A DNA stretch of 64,000 nucleotides from Iningainema tapete BLCC-T55 (GTDB lineage Bacteria; Cyanobacteriota; Cyanobacteriia; Cyanobacteriales; Nostocaceae), in the NCBI RefSeq assembly GCF_014698965.1, contig NZ_JACXAE010000075.1:1-64000 (forward strand), read 5' to 3'. Each line of letters opens with the position of its first letter. Positions within the stretch are counted from its first letter, which is position 1. Positions 8,236 through 17,682 of the stretch are shown piece after piece. The notes beneath the pieces are model-generated. The model was not told the origin of the DNA. It made no database searches and saw nothing but the letters and a program-made list of their open reading frames with translations. A program made the translations under genes and the position numbers.

Positions 8236-9242
8236 TTGCTCTCCTGCTCAAACCAATTACAACCACAAATATCGCAAATCTTTCGTAACGTTGGTACTGG
8301 AATACCCTGTTTATCTAAAAGCACTCTAACGGTTTCTGCCTTATTTGTAGAGATAGCTGGAGGTAAGAAATCACTTTGATAATTTAACCAATCTCTTAAA
8401 TCTTGATTTGAAAATGAGTTGATTGTAGGTAATTCAAGAGGATAATTGGGTTGCCAATCTGAATTATAATTCTTAACGAAACCAACATTCCATTGAGATA
8501 CCACAGATTGATAATCTAAGAAGAAAATGAGAAGTTTATAACTGTTTTGATAACTCTTGTCTTCTAACATTTTTTGAGTAAGTGATTGCCAAAAATCGTT
8601 AAGCAAATCACACAGATTTTCTTTAATCGTTTCATCGACATTGTTAAACACAATCAAAACGTTCTGTGATTTGCATAGTTCACAAATTTTCTCTGCAATG
8701 TCAGAAGGCAAACTCTTTTCAGGTAAACCAACTCGACCTGCAAATTCATCCCAAATTGCTAATATATCTGTCCTTGATGAAGTTCTGTTTAAGTCAATAA
8801 TAATTTTTTTCCCTTCTAAGATGTAGGGAATAATTGAAGCCAGTCGATTGAGCAACCATCTTTGACCGTAGTCCTTAGAATAGCCTTGAATCAAAAATAT
8901 ACCATGAGAGTATTTTGCAGTAATCTCTTCAAAAAGATTATGCTGTTCCCAGTATCCTAACTTCAATAATGATTTATATAATAAATCCAATGTCTGGCAT
9001 TCTAAGTTAGAGTTACCCACTTGTTTAGATTGGTTAATTTGTTCTTCTAACTCTTCAAGTTCTTCTTCTATTTCTTGTTTTCTTGCTTGGTACTCCTCAA
9101 TTCGTTGATCTAGCTCATATTTTGCTTCCGAGTCAGTTTTGGTAGTTCGTTCTTTCTTAAACCATTTCAACTTTTTACGAACTTCCTCATATTCGTCTTC
9201 TAGGTCTTCATGTTTTGACTCTAAACGCTTAAGCGAAGGCAT
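8220..9242 (-). CDS. Coiled-coil protein with inactive STAND-like (iSTAND) domain
   Basis: A 340-residue protein. Residues 8-72 are a highly charged coiled coil matching the C-terminus of the CHAT protein at 2105-3031. Residues about 85-330 look like a STAND/NACHT-type P-loop domain that has lost its nucleotide site: the expected GxxGxGK[ST] stretch reads GYSKDYGQRW (120-129), while a Walker-B-like strand VLIVFNNVDE (195-204) survives. Inactive STAND domains of this kind are reported in MoxR-vWA conflict systems. It starts 9 bases after the stop of the active CHAT peptidase, so the two probably work as a pair, with the coiled coil as the contact surface. Fold assignment is from pattern and moderate in certainty. 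Confidence 0.65.
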   Translation of the reverse strand: MPSLKRLESKHEDLEDEYEEVRKKLKWFKKERTTKTDSEAKYELDQRIEEYQARKQEIEEELEELEEQINQSKQVGNSNLECQTLDLLYKSLLKLGYWEQHNLFEEITAKYSHGIFLIQGYSKDYGQRWLLNRLASIIPYILEGKKIIIDLNRTSSRTDILAIWDEFAGRVGLPEKSLPSDIAEKICELCKSQNVLIVFNNVDETIKENLCDLLNDFWQSLTQKMLEDKSYQNSYKLLIFFLDYQSVVSQWNVGFVKNYNSDWQPNYPLELPTINSFSNQDLRDWLNYQSDFLPPAISTNKAETVRVLLDKQGIPVPTLRKICDICGCNWFEQESKWLRL

Positions 9243-9251
9243 ATGTTCTCC

Positions 9252-9833
9252 TTATGTGGATTTCTTGATCAGCACTGGGGTTAAGTGTTCTGCAATGCCT
9301 GCCATCCTAATTGCCGCACACCCTAGTTTATAGGCGAACTCAATCGGACGACCTGCCCCGATTGCATCATAAAACCCTACGGCAAACTCGATCGCAGCTC
9401 GATCTCCAATTGCCTGGTTCATGCCAATCACATAGTCAATGAAATTGGCGATTGCCTTCGCTTGCACTTCTGAATAACAGCCGTTGAGCACAACACAGCG
9501 AATTTGGTCAGCAAACAGTTCAAACAGCCCTGCTAATGCTTCTCCATTCACAAGCTTCGCGTTGCCAATTTCATCTTCAAAGACTAGCCCTTGCTCCCCC
9601 GTTCCATGTCCTGAAAAATGGATAATCTGTGGATCTATATCCAGCATAGCTCGTTGAATATCACGAGGACGGACCGCTAACCGTTGCTCTAGCTGAAATT
9701 GGTCGCGCTTTTGAGCACGTTGCAGTCCTTCCCCAATGTCCCGCAACTCTTGATCGAGCAGTAGGCGCGTGGTGTCTTTAGGATTGGCAGCTAGAAATAG
9801 GATAGTTTGCGGATGCTCCCTGGAGAAACTCAT
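9252..9833 (-). CDS. CHAT/caspase-like cysteine peptidase, single domain
   Basis: A 193-residue protein with an intact catalytic dyad: His76 in HFSGHG and Cys119 in VVLNGCYSE. Other landmarks are TILFLAANPKDT, AVRPRDIQRAM, GLVFEDE and EHLTPVLIKK. CHAT domains belong to the caspase/separase clan and often act as effectors that cleave host or partner proteins once released by an NTPase switch. It is the first gene of the overlapping minus-strand train, ahead of the coiled-coil/iSTAND, MoxR, vWA and FGE genes. It is the likely executioner of the system; its substrate is unknown. Confidence 0.8.
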   Translation of the reverse strand: MSFSREHPQTILFLAANPKDTTRLLLDQELRDIGEGLQRAQKRDQFQLEQRLAVRPRDIQRAMLDIDPQIIHFSGHGTGEQGLVFEDEIGNAKLVNGEALAGLFELFADQIRCVVLNGCYSEVQAKAIANFIDYVIGMNQAIGDRAAIEFAVGFYDAIGAGRPIEFAYKLGCAAIRMAGIAEHLTPVLIKKST

Positions 9834-10448
9834 AAGGAACTTAGTTCAATACAGTTAAAAGCTTGGTTTCGTTATTTTATACTTAAAATCAGTCCACCAC
9901 ACTATAAAATACAAATATCTCGGTTCATGGCGTTCAGCTTCCCCTACAATCTGCTAACCTACATTGTCATCAAAATTTTAAATAAAACAGCAGATTCCTT
10001 TAAAAATAAACAGCACCAATTGACGTATCAATAGTTATCTTTAATTGTAATGGGGCAGGTAAACCAACTCACCTAGGAGCCGAATCATTTTTAAAGCCTT
10101 ACAGTTCGCAATGAACCCTACCGCCAACTGCAAATAGCCGGGTTTGTTTCCACAAAATACGATGCCTGCAATTCCCAAGGACACTCGTACCTTAACAGCC
10201 ATCATAGAACAACTAGCGAGCGCTGGAACTGTCTTCCCCCCGATTCCTCGCTCCACAGATGCAAGTTGATGCATCAGAAGAGCGAATGCCCCTTACGGTT
10301 TAGGAACCATAGCACCCATCTGTTAAAATTTTGAAAAAAAAGCTTACTTATTAGAATTCTTAACATAAGACGTACTAAAGCCAGCCAACCCCTCAAAAGC
10401 AAAATTGAAGTACGGTCATAGGATGGGTCTACAGATTGCCCAACTTGT
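9834..10448. other. Intergenic/decayed region upstream of the conflict operon
   Basis: No intact gene. The first 200 bases are AT-rich and should hold the promoter of the minus-strand operon. A plus-strand stretch from an ATG at 10161 (MPAIPKDTRTLTAIIEQL, 35 codons to TGA) looks coding-like and may be the tail of a lost gene. Confidence 0.4.
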
Positions 10449-10601
10449 CGTGAAGGTAATGTCCTCAAACTAGTAAAAGCTCAAATTGTTGGTGAGCCGG
10501 AAAAAACTGATACCCAGGTAGCAAATAAACCAATTGTAGAGAACCCTAAATTGGTAAAAGCAAATGCTCTCTTAGCAGAACAACCCAACCTTGTATCTTA
10601 A
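10449..10601 (+). pseudogene. Fragment duplicated from the hypothetical gene at 14396-15337
   Basis: Fifty codons reading REGNVLKLVKAQIVGEPEKT, then DTQ.ANKPIVE.PK.VK.N.L, ending in TAA. The intact gene reads REGNILKLVKAQLIEQSEKT and DTQKVNKPIVEKPKSVKPNVL at about 14862-14990. The match extends at the DNA level with scattered substitutions. No start codon or flanking domain is present, so this is a partial copy stranded beside a broken IS110 element. Confidence 0.75.
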
Positions 10602-10775
10602 GAATAGTGGTAGACCTTCCCAACCTTGGTTTGAAAAACCGCTTTGTAGCACGGGTCACCACAAAATATCTCCTAGACAGAACTCGAACAATCGCCAGGG
10701 GCACAGCCCTATACCAAAAGTAAATAATTAATTTACCTCGGTATAGAGTATACAGTCCGTATCGGGCAAGGATGA

Positions 10776-11788
10776 GTGAAATCAAGGAGATTAACAAACA
10801 AGCAAGATACACGAAGTCTTTTGAGGTCAAAGTGGAAAATATCAATACCCGCGACTTGGGTGGGCATCGATGTCAGTAAAGCGACTTTAGATGTATACAT
10901 CCGTCCAATGGGTAAAGCATTGAAAGTTGCTAATACTGAATTGGAAATTGCCACTTTAGTAGAGCAACTCAAATCATACAATCTGAATTTAGTTGTACTT
11001 GAAGCCACAGGAGGATTAGAAACAGAAGTAGTTATACAGTTACAAGCAGCGCTTTTACCAGTAGCACTAATCAATCCACGCCTTGGGCGTGATTTTGCCA
11101 AGGCAACAGGTAAGCTGGCAAAAACTGATGCCATTGACGCACAAATCTTGGCACATTTCGGTGAAGCAATGAAACCGCGAGTGCTGGAAATTGAGTCAGA
11201 GTCCGCACGTCAACGAGAGCGAACTCATCAGCCGTAGAAGACAGCTCGTCGAGATGTTGACTGCGGAAAAGAATCGTCGTGGGCGTGCGCGTGGCGAGGC
11301 TTTAGCAGACATTGAAGCTCATATTAGTTATCTGGGGGAACGACTCGAACAGCTCAATCAGCAAATTGAGCAATTGACTCAAAACAACCAGCAATGGCTG
11401 AATAAAGTCGATTTGCTCAAAACAACTCCTGGTATCGGTCAAGTCATTTCTGCAACGTTAGTTGCGGATTTACCCGAATTAGGACAACTGAGCGCTAAGC
11501 AAATTTCCCGCTGAGTTGGAGTTGCACCAATCAATCATGATAGTGGTCAGCACAAAGGCAAGCGCATGATTTCTGGTGGTCGTGCCCATGTTCGAGCCAC
11601 TCTCTACATGGGCGCAATTGTGGCTATGCGCCATAACCCAACGATCAAAGCTTTTTATGACCGTCAGGTCGAACGTGGTAAGCCGAAAAAGCACAGCGAG
11701 GACTGCTTGCGTTCGGAAAATGTTGGTCATTCTCAATGCAATGGTTCGGGATAACCAACCTTGGCGTGTTCCTCAACTTGCAACCTAG
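10776..11788 (+). mobile_element. Degenerate IS110-family transposase
   Basis: The N-terminal part (GTG at 10776) contains WVGIDVSKATLDVYI, LVVLEATGG, LINPRLGRDFAKATGKLAKTD-type sequence and IDAQILAHF, the DEDD RuvC-like catalytic domain of IS110 transposases. The C-terminal part (KTTPGIGQVISATLVADLPE, VGVAPINHDSG, GGRAHVRATLYMGAIVAMRH) is the transposase_20 domain. The gene is broken three times: a frameshift near 11205-11225, an in-frame TGA at 11512-11514, and a second frameshift near 11690, after which the expected ending (TACVRKMLVILNAMVRDNQPW) continues in another frame to 11788. The element cannot make a functional transposase. Its ends are not recognisable. Confidence 0.85.
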
Positions 11789-12162
11789 TTGCGGCTCCAG
11801 CTTTACTCGTTTTTATACCTACTCTATTTTCTCTGGCTTGTTTTGCACTGGCATTGCTTGCTCTTTTTGTCCTGCTCTTTTTTGTTTTTGATCTTTTCTC
11901 CTTTGCCTCAACAGCTTTACTTTTTTTGTTTGCGATCACTTGACTTTCAAGACAATCGCTACATGGTGCTGAGCCAACTCTAAATTTCAAAAAATATGGC
12001 TACACCTATAAGTAGTCATTAGATTTAGGTACGTAGCAAGCCTTTAGCGCTAAAGCGCAACTACATACCTAATGTAGTAATTAACTAAGATATTAATACA
12101 AATACGATCGCTACTCTCAGATTAAGACGCTGCTTTGAAATCGGAATTGTTAAGCCTGCAAC
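11789..12162. other. Intergenic region with a dispersed repeat
   Basis: No supported gene. A minus-strand Lys/Arg-rich frame exists but looks compositional. A 29-base element at 12046-12074 (AGCGCTAAAGCGCAACTACA…) recurs with one difference at 23773-23801. Confidence 0.4.
12046..12074. repeat. Dispersed 29-bp repeat, copy 1
   Basis: Contains the dyad GCGCTAAAGCGC followed by AACTACATACCTAATG. The second copy is at 23773-23801 with one base changed. Both copies are also followed 20-30 bases later by ATACAAATAC. Confidence 0.6.
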
Positions 12163-13050
12163 TCAAGCTTTTTGAATTTTGAATTTTGAATTCCGTGCAG
12201 TGGTACTAGGTTCGCCAATTTCAATCGGTAGCGATGGATCGCGTGACCACTCGTTCCAAGAGCTAAAGTAATTCCTGACATCTTTGATACCCGCTTGTTT
12301 GAGGGCTATCAGGGTATGAGAAGCTCTAGACCCCTTGAAGCAGTAAACGTATACCGTTGACTCTGGCGTAATGCCCACGGACTGACAAATTTCTAGGATT
12401 TCTTCTTCTGGGCGAAATATGGGAATTTCCGAATTAGGCATCATCATACGATACCACTCAATCCATACCGCACCGGGAATCCTACCTTTGCGCGGACAAA
12501 AGTCTATTCCATAAGGAGAAGAACTGATTCCCATCCATTCATCGTAATCTCTCACATCCAGCTTGACGATCGCTGGGTTGTCCAATGCTTGCAGCATCTG
12601 CTGTGCAGTCACCATGATTGAGGAGTTGATGTTCATGGAAAAAGACTTTTGACGAGGCGTAGGAATTTCTGCCGTAGTCGGCATTGCCTGAAGCCATGCT
12701 TGATAACCGCCATCGAGAACCGAAACTTTGGAGCAACCCAAATACTTTAGTAAAAAGTAACCCCGACAGGATTGCCCATAGCCCTTGTTCATTGCATCTT
12801 CATAAATAACCAACTGTTCCGTACCAGATATACCAGCTTTACCTAAAAGCTCTGCAAACTGCGACTGTAAGCTAGCTAAACCGAATGGCTCTGAGGAAGC
12901 AAGGATGGTGAAAATTTCACGAATGTTGACCGCTCCGGGAATGTGGGACACTGAATATTCTTTGGGATCGCGAGTATCAATGACAATAAGCGATTTCTGT
13001 TCTAGAATAATAGCCAGTTCTTGTGGGGTAATCAGTGGTTTTACTTCCAT
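12163..13050 (-). CDS. Sulfurtransferase with two rhodanese domains
   Basis: A 295-residue tandem rhodanese. The N-terminal domain (about 8-135: VIDTRDPKEY, HIPGAVNI) carries no catalytic Cys loop and is structural. The C-terminal domain (about 150-285) has RIPGAVWIEW and the active-site loop YCFKGSRASHT, with Cys as the sulfur carrier. The family moves sulfane sulfur from thiosulfate or 3-mercaptopyruvate to cyanide or thiols. The length is typical for a SseA/thiosulfate-sulfurtransferase protein. The gene stands alone between decayed DNA on both sides. The exact donor cannot be told from sequence. Confidence 0.9.
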   Translation of the reverse strand: MEVKPLITPQELAIILEQKSLIVIDTRDPKEYSVSHIPGAVNIREIFTILASSEPFGLASLQSQFAELLGKAGISGTEQLVIYEDAMNKGYGQSCRGYFLLKYLGCSKVSVLDGGYQAWLQAMPTTAEIPTPRQKSFSMNINSSIMVTAQQMLQALDNPAIVKLDVRDYDEWMGISSSPYGIDFCPRKGRIPGAVWIEWYRMMMPNSEIPIFRPEEEILEICQSVGITPESTVYVYCFKGSRASHTLIALKQAGIKDVRNYFSSWNEWSRDPSLPIEIGEPSTTARNSKFKIQKA

Positions 13051-13788
13051 TTGTGTACTTCTGTTGGGCTTAAGTTTTAAATAATCTTTGTCTACCGCCT
13101 CATATCTAAAACATATGCGTTCATTATTGGGTAATTAGCTATTAGTTATTACCCATTTCAACCAATTTTTATTTATACATACCTACTTCTCAGCATATTT
13201 TAAGTTGCAGTTACAGTTGAAGTAGAGTTATTTTTTTCGGTGGATAGTTAAGTCTTATTAAACAGAAAATTATCTCTTTTATCCTGAGTTTTCATACTTA
13301 AAATCTTAGAAATTACGTATTAAAAACGAGCATTATAATATCTCCGACTTCTTAAATTTCAGTTTAGCCAATTCCAGAAAAAGAAGCGCTTTTGAGGTAG
13401 AGCGCTCATTGGTAAGTAGTCGGACAAAATTAAATTCATTCTTGAAGACAGGAGACAGGAGGAGCCAGCGCCAGGGTGAGACAGCGCTTCATCCGGGTTT
13501 CCCACTGTCGGGCGTGACTGCCGCTCATGGTTTCCCGACTTGTTCGCGCAGCGTCTTTGACAGGCGAGACGTCTAGCGTTCAGGAGACAAGAGTTAACAG
13601 GAAAATAATTTGCTCTCGTTGTTCTGTCGGAGTACTTTAGAAGGGTGATAGCGGTACACATCCCCTAGTATGTGGGTAAAGCGTGCATAAGTTGATTCCA
13701 CTTACACCTAGATAAGATGTGGAAGTTCGGCGGATGTCCTCACAAGGTAATAACCCCGACTTTGATGTTTTTAACAAAGGACAAAGTA
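13051..13788. other. Long intergenic region with repeat-like filler
   Basis: No supported gene. It is AT-rich to 13350, then holds a 28-base dispersed repeat (13355-13382). From 13420 to 13600 comes GC-richer filler with GGAGACAGGAGG-type and TTTCCCACTGTCGGG-type strings of a kind common in Nostocales spacers. The end is the upstream region of the 85-residue gene at 13789. Confidence 0.5.
13355..13382. repeat. Dispersed 28-bp repeat, copy 1
   Basis: AATTTCAGTTTAGCC followed by AATTCCAGAAAAA-type sequence; copy 2 at 17822-17849 differs at two positions. Both lie in spacers. Origin unknown. Confidence 0.6.
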
Positions 13789-14046
13789 ATGTACATCATT
13801 CAACTATTGAAAGATTCAACTTACTTCACTGCGACATTTAAAGTTAAAGATTGGGATGAATTAGACACTGAAGACTTTTTCACTGATAGAAACCAAGCAA
13901 TTGAAAAAGCACAACAAGCCCAATGCTATGAGGGTAACAACATGATTAAGCTCTGGCAAGTTTATCACCGCAGTAATAAAAAAGAAATCACAGTTTACAA
14001 ACTACCAGTAACTATTCCTACTCAAAATTGGTGTAATGAGTATTAA
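13789..14046 (+). CDS. Small hypothetical protein (85 residues)
   Basis: Start chosen at the ATG at 13789 (MYIIQLLKDSTYFTATF) because AAAGGA lies 7 bases upstream. A longer frame from 13717 lacks such a site. The protein is small and soluble, with an alternating beta pattern and a tail YHRSNKKEITVYKLPVTIP. It is not recognised beyond general similarity to small cyanobacterial proteins. The codon pattern looks genuinely coding. No operon partner is evident. Confidence 0.6.
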   Translation: MYIIQLLKDSTYFTATFKVKDWDELDTEDFFTDRNQAIEKAQQAQCYEGNNMIKLWQVYHRSNKKEITVYKLPVTIPTQNWCNEY

Positions 14047-14395
14047 AAAAGTATTTATATGCTAAAACACTTGTTTTCTCGTTGGATTGCCACTAGATAA
14101 CTTTTAGTTAATGGCTATAATACCCTGACGATTCTGTTCGCGATCGCATTGAAAAAATTCAATTGATATTGTAGACTCATCCACGGGTTGGTCGAATTGA
14201 TCTGCGTCAAAATCGTTATAAACCTTGTTGAATGCTGCTTTTGAGCTATACTCGGTTTCTTATTCTCATGATTTTCGTACCCCTATCCGTAGTAAACTCG
14301 GCTGTACCAGTGTATTATGTGATAAGTGCGTTATGATTAGTCAACCATCCTTGTCGCCCGATCGCGTGGTAAGAAAGGAGAATGATTAAGACAGA
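14047..14395. other. Intergenic region with possible decayed coding fragment
   Basis: The plus strand from about 14128 reads DSVRDRIEKIQLIL, stop, THPRVGRIDLRQNRYKPC, stop, which looks like a decayed gene with in-frame stops but was not identified. An AAAGGAG at 14374-14380 precedes the next gene and also an ATG at 14382 that opens only a five-codon frame. Confidence 0.3.
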
Positions 14396-15337
14396 TTGAA
14401 AAAAAGCATGAACACAGAATCGACAAACAAATTCCCTCCACCTTCTCATGAAAATGAATATCGTGCGCTCGGTGTTGTGCGAGGCAGATACTACCCTAGC
14501 GTTGAGGATTTTCACCAAGGAATTTTAGTTACAGATGGTGCAATTATTCCGGCATTTGTATTACAAAGGAAAACAAATATTACTCCAGAGGCGATTGAAG
14601 ATGAATTGCTTTTCTCCGTTTATCCCCGCACAAATAAAGAGCAAGGCAACGCCTTAACATTACAGCTTGTTAAGTTTCGTACAGAACCCTTAGAAACTGA
14701 TAATTATTTCTCAATAAGGGGTAACTTGACAGCGATTATAGAAGACCAAATTCTCATCCGAATCCAGAGAAATGATAACAAAGATAAAGCTTTTTACCTG
14801 GGAATAAAAGGGACACTGCCTGATGATGGTGTGAAAAAGTTTTGGGATTTAGATTGCGTTCGTGAAGGTAATATCCTCAAACTAGTAAAAGCTCAACTTA
14901 TTGAACAGAGCGAAAAAACTGATACCCAAAAAGTCAATAAACCAATTGTAGAGAAACCTAAATCGGTAAAACCAAATGTCTTAGCACAATCCAAAATACA
15001 AGAGGCTGAGCCAGCCAATCACACAAATAAAAATCAAGAAAAGGTGACAATCGTGCGTTCGGAAATAACACTAAAATTCAACGAAATTCCTTCAGCAGAA
15101 CCGGCTCCAGATAAAAAAGTAAAAATGACTTTAGCAGATGAAAACGGTAACAAATTTATCGTTTTACTTAATGGCAAGTCATACAGAAAAGCGCAGGAGT
15201 CAGCCGCATCTTATCCCAAATATGCAGGCAGTGTCTCTGGGAAGCTTGGCAAACTGACTACGGATGGATTCGAGGTTTTAGAGGCTGGCATTAAGGTTTT
15301 TGAAATCAAGCCAAAAGAAAAAGAAGAGGTTGCTTAA
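14396..15337 (+). CDS. Hypothetical two-domain protein
   Basis: A 313-residue frame from TTG at 14396; the ATG at 14408 (MNTESTNKFPPP) is an equally likely start. The N-terminal domain (about 20-165: YRALGVVRGRYYPS, GILVTDGAIIPAFVL, FSIRGNLTAI) and the C-terminal domain (about 235-310: VKMTLADENGNKFIVLLNGK, SVSGKLGKL) are both beta-rich and possibly of OB type. They are separated by a charged, low-complexity linker rich in Lys, Pro and Glu. It is a conserved cyanobacterial-type protein with no known role. The linker region is partly duplicated as a pseudogene at 10449-10601. Confidence 0.65.
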   Translation: MKKSMNTESTNKFPPPSHENEYRALGVVRGRYYPSVEDFHQGILVTDGAIIPAFVLQRKTNITPEAIEDELLFSVYPRTNKEQGNALTLQLVKFRTEPLETDNYFSIRGNLTAIIEDQILIRIQRNDNKDKAFYLGIKGTLPDDGVKKFWDLDCVREGNILKLVKAQLIEQSEKTDTQKVNKPIVEKPKSVKPNVLAQSKIQEAEPANHTNKNQEKVTIVRSEITLKFNEIPSAEPAPDKKVKMTLADENGNKFIVLLNGKSYRKAQESAASYPKYAGSVSGKLGKLTTDGFEVLEAGIKVFEIKPKEKEEVA

Positions 15338-15385
15338 TCGTTTCCCTACCTGGAGCATAAACTTGAAGCCATAATTGATCTTTCC

Positions 15386-16051
15386 ATGTCATCGTTTATT
15401 GGACACTCACTTGCTGCACTCACTGTTTACGGTTTTAATCAACCATCGGCACGACCAAAGCAGTTATGGTGGATAGCATGTTTAATTGTCATTGCTTGTT
15501 TTCCTGATATCGATTATCTTGTTAGTGCGCTGCGTCCAAAAGTTAAATCGGCACCAGCAGATGCACTGTCATTATGGGTGAGTAATTTTTCCGGTGCATC
15601 TCTTACCACCGGAGAACACACTATCCGCGTCACTCATTCCATCTTGAGTTGCTTGATTTTACCATGTCTGTTAATTATTATTTTGCGCTGCTGTGGCTTA
15701 CGTCGCCGTCGCTTGATGGTACTTTCTTTACAAGCAGTGGGTGCTGGATTTTCCCATCTACTGCTAGATCTTCTTGTGGGCGTCACACCAACAGCCGTTT
15801 TTTGGCCCCTCAGCACAACTTCTTTGACACTACCATTTGGTATCTTACCCAGTGCTGGTCGAATTTTACTGTACAACTATTATTTTTACAAAAATCTTTT
15901 CATTGAGTTGGGTGTTCTTGTACCCATCTGTATCAGCGTATACAATATCCGAGGAGGTTTGAGAAGAACCGTTGGACAAATCAGCTTATTGGCGATACTT
16001 TGGACTATTTCTTTGGGATTTATGATGTGGGCATTTAGCTTGGAAAGGTGA
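15386..16051 (+). CDS. YdjM-type membrane-bound metal-dependent hydrolase
   Basis: A 221-residue protein with several hydrophobic helices and the family's metal-ligand pattern: GHSLAAL near the start, FPDIDYL, RVTHSIL, and SHLLLDLLVG. These His and Asp residues define the YdjM/DUF457 family of putative inner-membrane hydrolases, whose substrate is unknown. It begins 48 bases after the preceding hypothetical gene on the same strand. Length and motif order are normal. Confidence 0.8.
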   Translation: MSSFIGHSLAALTVYGFNQPSARPKQLWWIACLIVIACFPDIDYLVSALRPKVKSAPADALSLWVSNFSGASLTTGEHTIRVTHSILSCLILPCLLIIILRCCGLRRRRLMVLSLQAVGAGFSHLLLDLLVGVTPTAVFWPLSTTSLTLPFGILPSAGRILLYNYYFYKNLFIELGVLVPICISVYNIRGGLRRTVGQISLLAILWTISLGFMMWAFSLER

Positions 16052-16167
16052 AGCGATTAAGCGGGTGTTAATTAAATCCAGCCGTGACGAGATTAAACTA
16101 TTGCATAACAACCAAAAACATAACCGTATGAAATAAATGAAGTTATTTATGTCTAATTTAAACGATT

Positions 16168-16371
16168 ATGTCAATTTGGTTGTTGATAGCTTTAGTTTCT
16201 TATCTCTTGGGAGCCGCCGTCCAATGGCTTCAACTCAGGCACAAAGTTAGTGAATTCGATGAATATACTAATTTCCCAATAGTTTGGGCAGCACAATTGG
16301 TGACAAGATTAGATTGCTTTTTACAAGCTTTGATATGGCCTTATGTTCTCATTCTGGAAAGCGATCGCTAA
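16168..16371 (+). CDS. Small membrane protein (67 residues)
   Basis: One clear N-terminal helix (IWLLIALVSYLLGAAVQWL) and a second hydrophobic stretch near the end (FLQALIWPYVLIL). It ends just before a strong hairpin. Not recognised; the hydrophobic pattern and the position before a terminator support a real gene. Confidence 0.5.
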   Translation: MSIWLLIALVSYLLGAAVQWLQLRHKVSEFDEYTNFPIVWAAQLVTRLDCFLQALIWPYVLILESDR

Positions 16372-16419
16372 CTTTTATAAAAAGCTGCCATTTATATGAT
16401 GACCCAAAAGCGCATTCCA

Positions 16420-16450
16420 GATTCCCGACTTCTTTAAGAAGTCGGGAATC
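16420..16450. terminator. Bidirectional hairpin terminator
   Basis: A perfect 15-base inverted repeat (GATTCCCGACTTCTT / AAGAAGTCGGGAATC) around a single central base, between convergent genes ending at 16371 and 16471. T-rich and A-rich flanks suit termination on both strands. This sequence type is a common dispersed hairpin in cyanobacteria. Confidence 0.7.
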
Positions 16451-16470
16451 TATTATTTCGTCTTTATAAA

Positions 16471-17529
16471 TCAACCCTTATTGAAATCTCGCATCGCTTT
16501 AGTAATCTTCTTCCATCGTTCTTTCTCCGCTAAATGTTCCCTGTGATCTTGTTTCCGCGTCAGGTAATTCATTTCTTTTTGCAGTTTTTGATAGTTCAAA
16601 AACCTTGAATAATCAAGTCTTCCCTCTACCAAAGACTGCTGTACAGCACAACCGGGTTCACGGAAGTGCTGACAATCGCGAAAACGGCATTGCTGCGCTA
16701 GTTCCTCAATGTCTGCAAAAGTTTCTTGTAAACTTTCATCACCCGCCCAAATTTGGATTTCTCGCATTCCTGGGGTATCCATAATCAAACCACTATGCGG
16801 GAGTAAAATTAACTCACGATAAGTGGTTGTGTGTTTACCTCGATCATCATGCAATCGCACTGACTGCACAGCTTGAACTGCTTCACCCATCAGTTGATTA
16901 GTGATAGTAGATTTACCAACGCCGGAAGATCCCAACAAAGCAACGGTTTGTCCCAGTTTTAGATAGGGTGTTAAGGCATCTAATCCTTGATTGTTAGCGG
17001 CACTTAGCACGATAATGGGTACACCAAGGGCAACTGCTTCCACTTCAGCCAAGCAGTCTTCAAGGTTGTTGCATAAGTCTGCCTTGTTTAACACAATAAC
17101 TGGATAAGCGCCACTATCCCAAGCCAGAATTAGATAGCGCTCAATCCTTCTGGGATTAAAGTCTCCATCCAATCCGGAGACTAAAAATACAGTATCAACG
17201 TTGGTAGCAACAATTTGCTCCTCGGTTTTAGCACCCACCGTTTTGCGCGAGAATTTGCTTTTTCTCGGCAAAATCTCGTGAATGATTGCTCGTTCTTCAG
17301 ACTTAGCACGGATAACAACCCAATCTCCCACCGCAGGAAAATCTTGACGTTCTCTTGCCTGATGTCGCAACTTCCCAGAAACTTCCGCAGAAACTTCTCC
17401 CTGTTTGCTGTAAAGAATGTAAGTATTTCTATGTTCAATGGCAACTCTACCTACCGTAAATCCTTGTTGACGATAGGGTTCAAAACTGGAAGCAAAAAAG
17501 TCACTCCAGCCTAAAGATTGTAAATTCAC
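16471..17529 (-). CDS. rsgA: Ribosome small-subunit biogenesis GTPase RsgA
   Basis: Start set at GTG 17529 ([11 protein letters not shown]) with GAGGA 8 bases upstream; the 22 extra residues of the longer frame look non-native. The protein is 352 residues. An OB-fold domain (about 35-100) precedes a circularly permuted GTPase with NKAD (G4) ahead of GSSGVGKST (G1) and DTPG (G3). A C-terminal zinc site follows: C-x4-C-x-H-x5-C in [14 protein letters not shown]. RsgA binds the 30S subunit late in assembly and checks decoding-site maturation. All motifs are intact and the length is normal. Confidence 0.95.
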   Translation of the reverse strand: MNLQSLGWSDFFASSFEPYRQQGFTVGRVAIEHRNTYILYSKQGEVSAEVSGKLRHQARERQDFPAVGDWVVIRAKSEERAIIHEILPRKSKFSRKTVGAKTEEQIVATNVDTVFLVSGLDGDFNPRRIERYLILAWDSGAYPVIVLNKADLCNNLEDCLAEVEAVALGVPIIVLSAANNQGLDALTPYLKLGQTVALLGSSGVGKSTITNQLMGEAVQAVQSVRLHDDRGKHTTTYRELILLPHSGLIMDTPGMREIQIWAGDESLQETFADIEELAQQCRFRDCQHFREPGCAVQQSLVEGRLDYSRFLNYQKLQKEMNYLTRKQDHREHLAEKERWKKITKAMRDFNKG

Positions 17530-17682
17530 TTGTATTTCCTCGATTTGTGCTACTTGTTCTGCACAAGGCGCACAGAGGAGGACACTTAAGTACAAGGGTT
17601 TACCTCACCCCATCCAAGTGTCCGTATCTAGGCTTCATTCCACACCCTTTGCTTTTAAGAAGTCACACTCGTGGCATCAAAT

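Noticed and set aside
9807-10034. 75-codon plus-strand frame ahead of the operon
   Set aside because: AT-rich, begins inside the CHAT gene in antisense, no domain or ribosome-binding site.
11733-11990. 85-codon Lys/Arg-rich minus-strand frame beside the IS110
   Set aside because: Low-complexity composition, overlap with transposase remains, no family resemblance.
13359-13661. 100-codon minus-strand frame
   Set aside because: Runs through repeat filler and a dispersed repeat; residue pattern is not protein-like.
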